Source: Impatiens glandulifera (taxonomy: Eukaryota > Streptophyta > Magnoliopsida > Ericales > Balsaminaceae). From it: a stretch of DNA of 64,000 nucleotides. The notes under the pieces were generated by a model. That model had not been told where the DNA came from, did not search any database, and was given only the letters and a program-made list of their open reading frames with translations. Shown here in pieces: positions 36,105 through 48,200 of the stretch (its first letter is position 1; the number at the start of each line of letters is the position of its first letter). A program made the position numbers and the translations under genes. The stretch is from positions 4,394,340-4,458,339 of the forward strand of contig NC_061863.1 of the NCBI RefSeq assembly GCF_907164915.1. The letters run 5' to 3'.

Positions 36105-36310
36105 GGATCGGAGCCCTAGGGTCTGGGTTCGGTTTGACCGATCTAGGCTCGGTCGGGCTCGATCAAGACTGGGGTGGTCCGGACTAGGGCTCGGTCGTAT
36201 GGGTCAATGGACCGAAGAGCTCGGTCCCAAACTCGGGCGGCTTAGTCGAAGACTTGGGAGGCTCGGTCCTTGGGTTAGGTAGTTATCGGTCCTAGGTCTA
36301 GGATTAGGGT
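36105..36310. repeat. degenerate 'ctcggtc' minisatellite, copy 1
   Basis: A GC-richer stretch of loosely repeated 'ggtcctagg', 'ctcggtc' and 'gactcgg' motifs at ~20-30 base spacing. Related stretches lie at 44680-45000 (inverse orientation) and 61225-61560. Confidence 0.65.
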
Positions 36311-36739
36311 CAAGTTTACTAGTCAAAGAAAAATATTTCTGGAATCATAATAAAAATTATGACAATAATTTATTTTTATTGGTATTTTTGGGAATTTTGG
36401 GATATTTTATTTAATTGGTTTAAGTCATGAATTAAACATAAATCATGATTAAATCATAATTAAATATTTTCACCCTCTTCTTTGATCTATTTTGGGTAAA
36501 ATAAATACAATATTTTATCCTCAAATTATTTTTGGAATTTTGAACAATTTTCGTAATTAAGGTTTAATTATCACAATAATTAACCCTTAATTATGATTTA
36601 ATTTCTTTTTTAAGTTATTTTGAATATAAAAATTCAAAATATTATTTTAATATTATTAAAAATAATAATACTATTTGAAAATAGGGTAAATCTAATTTTC
36701 ATGCTTACAAATATATAAAGAAAAAAATCATCAATTGAG

Positions 36740-37235
36740 ATGTTAATTCGAGGCATGTGTTTAGCACACTTTCCTTAAAACAGTTTTACATTCTCCTCTT
36801 TTGCTGGATCTTATCACATATGACTATCTCCTAGGGTAAAAAGAATCTAGTAGTGATTCAAAACTAGATCAATACGCAACAAACTTGATAAAGTACCTGA
36901 ATCGATCATCGGGTTTCAACGGAAATACGACGAGTCAAGAACTCAAAGAACACTCGATTGAGTGAATAACTCAAAGAACACTCGATTGAGTGAAGAACTC
37001 AAAGAACACTCGATTGAGTGAAGAACTCAAAGAACACTCGATTGAGTGAAGAACTCGAATAACACTCAAGAAAACAAAGAAAACACCTTTCGAATTCTAA
37101 AGAGATAATGAAATGAGTGAAGAAGAGTGAGATATATGAAAGTTTCAACATGTTTATAGCTGAAAATTAAACCATCACAATAAATTTATTTATCAATCCA
37201 ATGGCTGATAATTCATCCAACGACTGCCATTCTTA
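36740..37235 (-). repeat. divergent solo/partial Copia LTR with 28-bp minisatellite
   Basis: Aligns by eye with the Copia LTR in the same orientation: 'ccttaaaacagttt', 'gtctc/ttctcc..tttgctgga', 'gggtacaa/agggtaaaa', 'acctgaatcgatcatcgggt', 'cgagtcaagaactc', 'gaaaattaaac' and 'aatccaa.ggc'. Within it a 28-bp unit (aagaactcaaagaacactcg plus attgagtg) is repeated four times (36938-37049) plus a partial copy. In the full element the matching place has only a short 'aacactcacaag' duplication. Confidence 0.7.
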
Positions 37236-38562
37236 GACACTTGACATTTCAAAACTTGGGATATGTGTTAGTTAACTATAAAAGTTCCGAATCACTAATT
37301 TTGGAGCACTACAACTCCCAAAATTTTAATTTTTGAGTGAGGAGTGGTCAGTTTTGAACTTCATATTGAACGTTTTGCATTGTTTTGAAATGTCATTATG
37401 CTCAAGATCTACAACAAAAAATCGAGATGAAAGAATTAATAAATCATTCTCTTAACTTTCTAACTCAATTGGAATCACTCAAAAAAGTCAATAATTGACG
37501 ATTTCTTAAAAAAATGTGTCATGGCTTATCAATATTTTCAAGATTTTTCAAAACTTTCAAGGTGTTCTTTATAGTGCCCAGAAACTAACAAGGCTATTTT
37601 GAAGAATCCGACGAAGAGATACTTAGGGAAGAAGCTAACATGGACGCAACAAATTCAAAATTTTCCTGATTTTCGATCGATTGGTTAAGCCTGCGCGTTG
37701 ACCTTCGACTTGACTCGCTTAACTCAACCTTACCTTGTTCGATTTGACTTAGTTTGACAACGATTGTTGGTTGTCGTAGCTTCTAACGAGTGAGTGTCAC
37801 TCTCCAGCGTCGACCACTATGTATAGTGGTTCTCCAGCGAACCTTCGGGGATAAAAAATCGTTTTTTAATTATTTTCTATTATTCCCTTGGCATCTGAAG
37901 TGTTTTTTTTGTTTTTTTTAAAAAAAAACGTAAAAAATAATATTATACTCAAAATTCACCATTTTCCGAGCCGATCACCACAAAGGTGTTAAATTGTTCA
38001 AATTTTGAGTATTTATGAAAAGACGTGCATTAACCCACTCGAGATGGGCTAAAGAGTGTCACTTGGAAAAACATAAAAAGTTGCATCTCTATTTGGAAAT
38101 TGCTTTGGGTTCGGAGCTGGAGTTGGGTCCGAGTCTACTAAGAAATCGAGAAATAATTTTTCGATGGATTTCTAGTTACATTTCATTTGAACAAGTGTAA
38201 CTGAAAACGATGTTTAATAAAGTTATTACACTTCAAATTCACCATTTTCTGAGTCGATCATTATCGAGGTGTCAAATTAATCAAATTTTGAGTATTTAGA
38301 AAAGTTGTGTTTGAATTAACTCGAAATAAATCAATAAATATTTCATTATAGTCTTCAAGTATGGACATCATATTACACCACATATATTTATTTTAATTAT
38401 TTCTGTGTAAAAATAGAGTTATAAAGAATGTCCCTCTTAAACTCTTAAACGAGTTTGAAAAAAAAAATCTCGTTAATAAACATGTGTCCAAATTTAAACA
38501 AATAAGTACCAAATTATGAACCCACGTTAATTAAATGTAGAAGGGAGAGATATAAAAAGGGC
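37236..38562. other. unassigned intergenic DNA with a ~250-bp direct repeat
   Basis: A segment 'attcaccattttccgagccg' through 'caaattttgagtattta' occurs at about 37955-38015 and again at 38227-38305. 37690-37860 is GC-richer (tgactt/ttgact-rich), probably retroelement noncoding sequence. A 61-codon open frame at 38015 has no recognised motif. Confidence 0.5.
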
Positions 38563-38571
38563 GGCATACTC

Positions 38572-39114
38572 GAACCATTTCCTGTCCTACCCATCTTTCA
38601 AATAATTTTTCCCAAACTACCCACCTTTTCATTCACATTCCCAAACTACCCACCTTTCTCTCTCTAAATCATTAATCAACCTATTAATTAACTCACTTTC
38701 TATCTTAACCCACTAATTAACTCTCTCTCTTTAAACTCATTAATTAACTCCTTTCTTTCTTTCAACTATTAATTAATATCTTCACTTTTAAACTATTAAT
38801 TAATTCAATTGAAATATATTATATAAATATTAAAATAAAATAACACATATCTTTTATTTTTATTTAAATCTATAAATATAATATATATAATTCAAATTAA
38901 ATACACTAAATTAAATAATTTAAATAGCTATTATAAAATAAAATAGAATACATTACATAAAAGGGAACTTGAAATAAAATATATTACATAAACATTAAAA
39001 TAAAATACATTACATCACAATAAAATACATAACATAAACATTAAAATAAAATACATAATAAATATTAATCACGTTCAATATACAATAAAATGCATATTTT
39101 ATCTTTATAATTCA
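38572..39114 (+). repeat. MULE left terminal inverted repeat
   Basis: 543 bases; includes repeated 'cccaaactacccacctt' and 'attaattaactc' motifs near the outer end and AT-rich inner sequence with 'aataaaatacat' repeats. Confidence 0.92.
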
Positions 39115-39135
39115 TTTTTTTTATATTTGAAACTA

Positions 39136-39389
39136 CGACGTTTAATGACCTTCAAAATGGTCAAACTTATTGTCAAAGGTCAAGAGAATTATTTGAAACT
39201 GTTGAGAAAAAAACATCATCACACAAGGTTATTCCATACAATGAACAAAGAGGAGTCTTCGAAATCGTTAATGCACAATACAGAACCATAAATGGATATT
39301 GGAAGGGTGGTAACAAACATAATGTGAATTTATATAGAGGTTTTTGCTCTTGTGGAAAATGGAGTAGATATCATAAAATTGAATTATAA
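39136..39389 (+). pseudogene. MULE transposase C-terminal fragment (SWIM zinc-finger region)
   Basis: An open frame of about 84 codons without an internal stop, running into the right TIR. It includes NGQTYCQRSRELFETVEKK, VFEIVNAQYRTINGYWKGG, then NKHNVNLYRGFCSCGKWSRY. The C-x-C-x(n)-W pattern preceded by a T/N-x-V-x-L segment is the start of the SWIM zinc finger at the C-terminus of MuDR-type transposases; the downstream C-x-H half is replaced by TIR sequence. Recognised from family patterns; no function expected. Confidence 0.65.
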
Positions 39390-39933
39390 AGATAAAATAT
39401 GCATTTTATTGTATATTGAACGTGATTAATATTTATTATGTATTTTATTTTATTGTAATGCTTATGTTATGTATTTTATTGTGATGTAATGTATTTTATT
39501 TTAATGTTTATGTAATATATTTTATTTCAAGTTCCCATTTATATGTAATGTATTCTATTTTATTTTAATTTATAATAGTTATTTAAATTATTTAATTTAG
39601 TGTATTTAATTTGAACTATATATATTATATTTATAGATTTAAATAAAAATAAAACATATGTGTTATTTTATTTTAATATTTATATAATATATTTTAATTG
39701 AATTAATTAATAGTTTAAAAGTGAGGATATTAATTAATAGTTGAAAGGGAGAGAAGAGTTAATTAATGGGTTTAGAGAGGGGGGAGTTAATTAGTGGGTT
39801 AAGATAGAGAGTGAGTTAATTAATGGGTTGATTAATGATTTAGAGAGAAAGGTGGATAGTTTGGGAATGTGAATGAAAAGGTGGGTAGTTTGGGAAAAAT
39901 TATTTGAAAGGTGGGTAGGACAGGAAATGGTTC
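39380..39933 (-). repeat. MULE right terminal inverted repeat
   Basis: 554 bases, inverted partner of 38572-39114, differing by small indels and scattered substitutions. Confidence 0.92.
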
Positions 39934-39942
39934 GGCATACTC

Positions 39943-40711
39943 TTTTATCTATCTTTTTTACTTGGAAATCGTGTATTCAAAGAACCTGACGTGTGAACTT
40001 TGTGGAGATTCATAAAGACATGTAAGAGAAGATCAAAGGTGAGAATAACATTTAAATTCATAAAATCGAATGAATATCTAATCGTATTTCGGTCCATTGA
40101 AGGATCACCTTGAACTAATTTTCAAAGTTGTTCTTGTATGAAGGACTTTACAAGGAACAATAATCTGTAAGATAAATTGAAGCACAATGTCCTGTAGGAC
40201 GTTACTTTTGAATCGCTTACTTTTATGCCTCAAATTATTTTTAAACAAAAATAGTTTATAGAAAATTAATTGACGACCCTTTATGAAACTTTGAGGGACG
40301 ATTTATTGTAAAAAAAATAATTTAAATGCTAAAAAGTAAGTTATGAGAGTAATTTGAGGGTAAATATAATATTTATTTATTTTAAAAAATATTAATAGTT
40401 ATTATAATAAAACAAATTAATTAGAAAAATATGAAATGTTATAATATAAAATTATTAATATATTATGAATTTAAAATATTTAATTATTTATGAAATTTGA
40501 AATTATTTATTTTAAAATTCGTGTAATAAATACATTTATTATTTTAGAAAATTTATATATTGATTAATTATTAAATATATATTATAAATTTGATAATAAA
40601 AATGAGTGTCTATAATAATATTTTGATTTTTTAAAATAAATAAATTATTTTTGATTTTATTTAATTATTTTATAAATATAAAATTTTTAAGTTATTAATA
40701 TTTTATAAGCA

Positions 40712-40761
<50 letters not shown>

Positions 40762-43000
40762 ATTTATATATATATATATATTATTACAAAAATTGTTTTT
40801 AATATATTATATTATAAGATTTTGGTTTTATAGTATACATGTTTTTAATTTTTATAGTTATTAATATATTTTTTAAATAATTTAAAAAATAATTATTTTT
40901 TTGAATATAAATCAAATTAAAAAAATATATATTATAAATAAATTATTAATAACGGAATTAAATAAATTAATAAATTTTAAAAATATTATTTTATTTAATA
41001 AAGAAAATATTAAGAATATATAATTTTAAATAATAATTATAATATAAAATAAATTTAAAAAAAATAAAATTTTAACATATTTATAATAGTTTTGAAATTT
41101 TTTATAACAAAATAATAATTTCAAATTTAAAATAAAAAAAGGTTAAATCATAAATTATATAATTTTCATTTTTTAAATTTTCAAACAATAATATTTATTA
41201 TATAATCTAAAATTATATACACATAGTAAAATAATAATTACTTTATAATTATAATTTTACAATATATTTAATACATAAAATTTATAATAAATATTTATAT
41301 TTATAATATAATTATTTTAATATAAAATAAAACTTTATATAATATTAAATAAAAATATAATGTTTTATAAGTTAATTTTTAAAATTTTAATATAAAATAA
41401 AAATTAAATATTATTTAAACTAATAACTTGAAAATACTTAAAATAATTTTATAAATATAATATAAATCTCATTCTCAATTTATAATATTTATTAATACTT
41501 CTTACCAAATTTTATATTTTAAATATTAATAATTATTATAATAAAACAATTTAATTTGAAAAAATAACTTTAAAATTTATTATAGTAATGAGGTGTATAG
41601 GCTTGTTTTCAAATTAAAATTAAATAATATTTTATAAAATATTTTTAAATTATATATGTAAAAATATTGATATTAAGTAATTGATATTATATTTAAAATC
41701 AAATTAATAATTAAATATTATATAATAATATTTTATTTTTTTTACATTAAATAAATTTTACATTTAAATCTAATATATTCATTCATATAAATACATTAAA
41801 AATATTAATAATAATAATAATAATTTATTATAAATAAAAAGTTCTTTAGGTGATTTTATACATTTTAATAAAAAAGTTTAAAATCATAAAATTTTGAAAT
41901 TAAATTTTAACTTTAAAATGAATTTTATTAATAAAATAATTTGAAAGTATTTTATAATGTTTTATTAATTTTATTTTGTAATCAAAATTCATGAAAATAA
42001 ATCTTTTTACAAAATAAAAATAAAAATAAATTATTTTATATTAATAATAAAAGTTAAATAAATATTTGATCATTTATTAGTTAAAATTGTGTATTTGTAA
42101 ATAATAAAAATTTGAATATATAAGATATTGTTTAGGATTATTCTTAAAATATATTAATTACATTGTGATTTTTTATATTATTTTTATTTGATTTATAATT
42201 TTCTAAAAAATAATTTGTAATTATAACCTCATAAATAATTAATTATTTACAATTTATTATAATTTTTTTTCAAAATTGTGTTTATAAATTATAAAAATAA
42301 TATTCAATATATAATTTATAAAAAAAATGTTATTAATTTAATATAAATATTATTAATTAAAAATAAAATAATTATATTTAGTTTTAAAATTTTAACATAT
42401 CAGTTATTATATATTGGTTTTTTAATTTAATTTTTATTTTCAAAAATAATTATTTTGAGTGAATTTATTTATTTTATTTTACGCATAAAATTTTATAATA
42501 AAAATAAAAATATTTAGTAAATATATAATATATCCCAAGCACTAAAATTTACCTACCTAATTTATAAATTTAAAATAATTATTTTAATTTATTTTTAAAT
42601 AAATAAAATCAAAATAATTAAGTTATGATGAAAAACTTAATTAAAAAAATAATTAGATTAATTATTGTGATAATGTAAACTTAATTAATTAAGTAAAATG
42701 GCCAAATAAAATAAATAAAACTATTTGGGATGAATTTGTACTCATTTTATCTCATAATATTTTTAGAAAAATTAAATTGATTAAAATAAATAATTTAGGA
42801 TGGAATGTGATACCCATTTTATCCCAAAAAAAATAAATTATTTAACCCAAAGTATGAAAAACAATAAAATAAAATACTTTGGCAAAATATTTGTCATATT
42901 TATTTTAAATATTTTATGTATTTTAAAAGATTAAAAATAAAGTAAAATGTGAAAAAAAAAAAAAATTTCAAACTAACCTTTAAGGTTTTAAAATAAAAAT
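39943..43000. other. extremely AT-rich intergenic DNA
   Basis: Nearly pure A/T from 40320 to 42960, with TA runs at 40713-40780. No frame, motif or clear repeat boundary. Confidence 0.6.
40713..40780. repeat. (TA)n microsatellite with TTTA interruptions
   Basis: TA dinucleotides interrupted by single extra T residues. Confidence 0.9.
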
Positions 43001-43184
43001 AATAATATGTGATCTTATGTGACCGAAACATTGAAGAACGGCTGCAACAAGAACCAGGACTATAGGTAGGGTCGACCCTAGGTAAGCACGATAAGCCCTC
43101 GGACTAAGGCAGACCACTCTCCAGGGAAACATATTTATTAAAAATAGTAAGTTATCTAGTTAAATTTATTATAATTTTAAATAT

Positions 43185-43265
43185 AAAATGTTGTAGTTTA
43201 GTGGTTCAACATAAAAACTTAGAACTTATATTTAGTTACAGGATTAAATCTCTCCAAAAACTATT
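43185..43265 (+). repeat. weak SINE-like tRNA-derived head
   Basis: A-box-like TAGTTTAGTGG (about 43195-43205) and a mutated B-box-like GGATTAAATCTC (about 43243-43254). Downstream 'gggactagggcatcccaaaa' resembles retro/hAT junk. Low support. Confidence 0.3.
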
Positions 43266-43359
43266 TTTTATCAATTTTTTAAACTAGACCTAGGGCAACA
43301 AAAATATATAACATTTTTTCTATCGGGACTAGGGCATCCCAAAATTCGGGATCGGCTCT

Positions 43360-45200
43360 GACCATCGGATGAGCTCTGGATTGTCATCCAACGCCCTCAA
43401 GTTGTCCACGTCGCCCGCTGTAACGAAGCAAAGGCGTGTTCGCGAAGAAGGCAATCAACTAACGCCACGTTAGTAGAAACGTGATAGATGACCAAAACGC
43501 AACGTTGTGCTGACGGAACGCCAATGGACCCCGCGTCCGTATTCTCGCCATAAATGAAACTATTTCGTCCCCCGATCATCTTCTTTGTTGCGATCTCCGG
43601 TGGGATAAGAACAAGTCCTATTTTTAATTTCTCAAAGATTGAACTTAACCGATAGTTAACCATTTTGGCTGATTCAAAAGGTGAAATGATCACCCTACCA
43701 CGGTGATAATTTTCCATATATTCATAGGCATCATCAATGCCTATTCCGACAATTGGTTAGAAGTGCAACCAAAATATCATAAATGGATTTTGACTGATTC
43801 AAGCCACTTGGTTGCATCAACCGACTTTGGGAGGCTATAAATAACCTCCCTTAACAATTTCAAAGCCAAGAGACATGATCTCTAACCTCAAATCAGGATT
43901 TACAAAAAAAATCGCCATTGAAGCTCAAAGCTTCTAGATTTTTTGAAATCTTGTTTCAAACCTTAATGCTTGAATCTAGACATCCCAAAAGTTTCCCTAA
44001 GATCATCCTTTAATTCATATTTCCAGTTTAAAATTGAAATTTGTATATTTAAATTTTTATAAGCTTGTATGTTGTCTGGTTCTTGAATTTCTTAGTTGAA
44101 AATCGATCTAAGGATCATTTACGAGCTTTCCGTGAAAGTCAAAATCGATAAATCGATCTTAAACAAAAAAAACTCAAATATGAATTTGGAAAAATTAAAA
44201 AACAAGTTTTCTATTCTTGGCTTAATTCTCAAGAACAACAACTTAAAAATTTCCACTACATGTTCTTAATGATGTTGAGCCACTATTTAGATTATGTTTG
44301 ATCCATCCCGATCATTATTGATCAAAATCAAAATTTTCAAAATAAATGAAAATTATAAGTTCTTGAATTAGTCCAAATGAACCGTTAGTGTTCATGTTTT
44401 AGTATTAATCAAGTATATGGAGTATAAGGAAGTTATTGGTAAGCTCATTACACTTCATTACAACTTAAAAATCAAAAACTCGATTTTTGGCCCTAAATTG
44501 TTTTGAATGAATTGATCATCACCCATGTCGATTGATACCTTAGGATGATGTTCTTAATGTTCATGGGAGCTTTGTGAAGCTACCCAGACCATTGGATAAA
44601 AGAATCCAAGTCTCTATTAAAATTGAAAAACTTGCAATTTTGATATTCTTGAGTACCGAGAAATTCCAACTAGGAACAAGAGGTCCGACTGAGGCTTTTC
44701 AGCTAGGACTGAAAGGGTCCGGCTGAGGTTCTTCAAGTAGGATCGAAAGGTCCGACCGATGATTTTTACATCCAACCGAGAAACCAAACCTAGGATTGAG
44801 GAGTCTCGCACCCGATCAAGAACTCCCAAACCCAGGACCGATGGTTTCTTTACCTCGATTGAGGGACTTCTACATCATGACTGAGGATCTTGACCCCCGA
44901 CTGAAGGGCTCTCAACATAGGACCAAGGGCCCTTAGCCACCGACTAAGAAAACAAATTAGGACCTAAAACATCGGTCCTAAGGCCGATTTGGTTCCACTC
45001 TTAAAATTCTAAAATTATTTTTGTAATTTTGGAATCTCAAACCATTTTCTAAAAATCTCGAAAAATTAGAAAATGGTTTAAAAATATTTTTGGGATATAT
45101 TCCCACAAAAAAATATTTTAATAAGGGCTCATTTGGGATTTATTTTTAAACTCTAATACTTTCAACACTGATGTTCTTTAGGTACTTTCCTCCTTAGTCA
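43360..45200. other. retroelement-like noncoding region, probably an LTR
   Basis: GC-richer than the surroundings. A TATA-like 'ggctataaataacctccct' at about 43832-43850 is followed by a leader-like stretch. The outer part at 44980-45190 matches 35930-36110 in inverse orientation. A 106-codon minus-strand frame at 43397-43717 shows no recognised domain. No LTR partner or coding domain is identified, so the class is not known. Confidence 0.4.
44680..45000. repeat. degenerate 'ctcggtc' minisatellite, copy 2 (inverted)
   Basis: A run of 'ggtccgac', 'gactgagg', 'aggaccga' and 'ccgaccga' motifs at ~25-35 base spacing. It is the opposite-strand counterpart of the stretches at 36105-36310 and 61225-61560. 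Confidence 0.65.
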
Positions 45201-48200
45201 TAATTAGCAATATGTACTGTCATTTAAATAATTGTGGTTATAAATTTTTAAATAATGCTAAAATATACACATGTCCAAGACCGGAAGAATAATTGGTTAA
45301 AATAAAATGTTATACAACCGATTTTCAAAAGTCAAGTTTATAACTAAAGACCGTTTTAAAACGCGTACAAAGGACAAAAGTGCGAAAGCTCTTTTTCAAG
45401 TATCACCAAACTTCAAACTAAAATAAATCATTGGTGAAAAATGCGTTCGTACACGTACACCTTTTTTTATTGATCTTTAAAAGTCAATTGGCGACTTTAT
45501 TTCAAATGAATAATCTTTTTAAAATTTATTTATATTTAATTTCAAAAGCTATTAGGAATTATTTAAAATCTTGTAAAATGATGTTTTATTTTAAAAAGAT
45601 TCCTGATATACAAAGTAATGTTGAAATTCTCGAACTTTGAGCTACTTCGGAAACCAAGGGTTTTCCGGGAGTTAAATGTTTAACTTGAAAACATAAACTT
45701 GACTTTTGAAAAACGTTTTTCTCACGTTTTCAATTTAATAGGCATGTCTCAAAATGTACAACACATAAGGGACGCATATGTTTTTATCATATTAAATGGC
45801 TATACTTGAAAATTGTACAACACCCTAACCCTACTTGTAAAAAAGTATATTATTGAATTTGATACTTATACACTTATGTGCAAAAATTGTCAATGAGAAA
45901 TGACAACTTGTTACAAAATGAGTGATGTTGCTAGAGGAAAATTAGAATGCAAGGAATCGACCACACCCTTTGGAGATGAGTCATCCGATAGGACAAATGC
46001 ATTGTGGAGGTGGGGGGAATTCTTTATTGAGTTGATATTTCCTGGTTTATGGTGGCAATTTTACCCCCTCCACTATCGGCGAATGATACTCTCTTAGGAT
46101 TCCCCATAGCATAAAAAGCCTAAATACTCTCACCAAGTCGGTTGTTTGTCGTGCCCAAACAACCAAAACCTCGTCACTACAACTCTTACATGACTACTAT
46201 ATATTTATTATGTGTATGCATGTATAGTCTAAGTGAACATCTCAAACATGTTCCTTCTTAAAAAAAACGCATTTTTTAAATGTTTTGAATTTTCAATCAA
46301 AGACAATGCCCATGCTGAAAGATATCGCATTGGTCCCCTAAATCGATAGTTTCCACGAAAAAGAGTCGAACCATGGGATATATGGACTAAGTCCCATCAT
46401 GAAGTTCATAAACTTAAAGATAAACCACACCTTCATGATGCAAATGCAAAAGGAAGTGGAGCCCCGTGGGACGAGTATACTTAATGGGAGAAAGGAACAT
46501 TTGTCCAACCATAAAAGAATTCTAAGCTATCCTAATGATAGACAACAAGAATATTCTACATCTGAAATAATTTGTAGAATCAATATCCTTAAGAAAGCTC
46601 TTAGTACAGATACACCAAGACAACATCCGATATTATTCTCAGGAAGACGTATATCGACTTCCAAAAATGGAAAAAGATAAAAGTAGGGAATGGAGAAATT
46701 TCTTTAACTTTAGGATCGCCCATGATGACAATAACGATCCTACTATCTCACTTATTCCTAGTATCTACAAATGATAAACCCTCCTCAAGAAACCTAGAGG
46801 TAGCATACCACATGCGTAGGGGAAATAAAGACTCCTTCATGTATCATTATGGCCGAAACGCTATTGGGTCTAAATGATTCGTACTTAACATCCATTATGA
46901 GCAAAAGAGGCTTAACTCATATTCACATATGGCTGCTCGACAAACTTGGACGTTTGCCACCCGTATGTCCCAGAGATATCATGTCCCCCTCTTCAATACC
47001 AAAGAATGAGGAAAGGTTTGCATGAATCTCTTGTAGAGAATGACGACAAAGTCAGGGAGTTACTCCTATGGTATCCCATAAAAAAGATGGCATACATGAT
47101 GGAGAATAAACCCATGATCATGTTTATGAACCTGGAATGGGTTATCTTCTACTAACCCACAACCTCTTCAAACAGTTCGATTATGATTTTACGTTCTTTT
47201 ATTCGGGAAATGCCATCGCTACAGATAGGCTAATTAACCACAAGGCCTATGTAGGATATCTCTAAAAATGGCACAACTCCTCCCAGATGAGTATCCTAGA
47301 GAAGCAAAAGAACTATCTGACTGTCATTCTTGAAGAATACAAGCAGGTGAAGAAAAATGAAGAGAATGAAGTTTCTAGTGTAGGAATAGGCTACAATATG
47401 ACTTAAAGCATGTGATCTCTCTGTCAACACTTTTTCCTCTTTAGACGCTCTTTGTAAGTCTTAACAAGAGAGATATGTCTATAAAAAACTTAATGAGTAT
47501 GTTTGTATAACAACTATATGTTTGCTTTTAAATCACAAAGGAGATGTTAACTCTTTAGGATTCATCTTACATGCATATGGATTGTATTGTACTTAATTAA
47601 AATTGCAAACCCTCACCTCATTCTCTTCGCAACAGTCCACGATTGTGACAACCTACACGGCTCCCAGGAAGAGATATCCAAAAACATGACATTTTATATG
47701 CTACCAGATGATCGAAGAAGTCCCAACATTTGAGATAGTCTCTACGACCGAATTCAGGGAAGAGAATGCAGCTTTGCAACATGTGATAGAACAACCCGCG
47801 TTGATCATGAATGCTCTAGCTAATTATTAAATACCGTCCACATCCCAAAACATACATTCTTCTCGATTTATTACCCCGCTTATCCCGGTTATGTTCACTC
47901 CCACCAATCCTAGTCATGTTAACCCTCTATCCTCTCCAATAGTGTTAGGGCCCTAAGAGTTAGGGTAATTCCCCCAATTTAGAGTGTGGAGGTGAAATTG
48001 AGACTACAAGAGGTGGATATATATAAAAGCTAGTATATGATTTTGATATAATAAAGTTGAGGTCGGTCCGGGTGGAAGACATTGTCGGGTAGGAAGTTTG
48101 GATGGGGCGACACATCTATTAAAAGATAACGCAGATGTCCTTAGATGAGCTCAACGAAAACATAAATCTTGTGTAGAACAGAAGGGTAAAAGCTCGTTTT

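Larger units (their letters stand above)
38572..39933. mobile_element. Mutator-like element with ~545-bp terminal inverted repeats
   Basis: Perfect 9-bp target duplication GGCATACTC (38563-38571 and 39934-39942). The inverted arms are 38572-39114 and 39380-39933, highly similar along their whole length, starting GAACCATTTCCTGTCCTACC. A 9-bp duplication and long TIRs are the Mutator superfamily hallmarks. The ~265-base centre retains a fragment of MULE transposase (39136-39389). Too small to be autonomous; a deletion derivative. A transcript across it could fold into a ~540-bp hairpin. Confidence 0.93.

Noticed and set aside
36938..37070. CRISPR-like regular repeats
   Set aside because: Head-to-tail 28-bp minisatellite with no spacers, inside an LTR fragment of a plant genome.
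38015..38200. 61-codon frame beginning MKRRALTHSR
   Set aside because: Lies in a directly repeated noncoding segment and shows no domain.
46399..47155. Possible protein-coding gene
   Set aside because: Two short frames of normal composition but broken, unlinked by splice signals and without recognised domain; left as unassigned debris.
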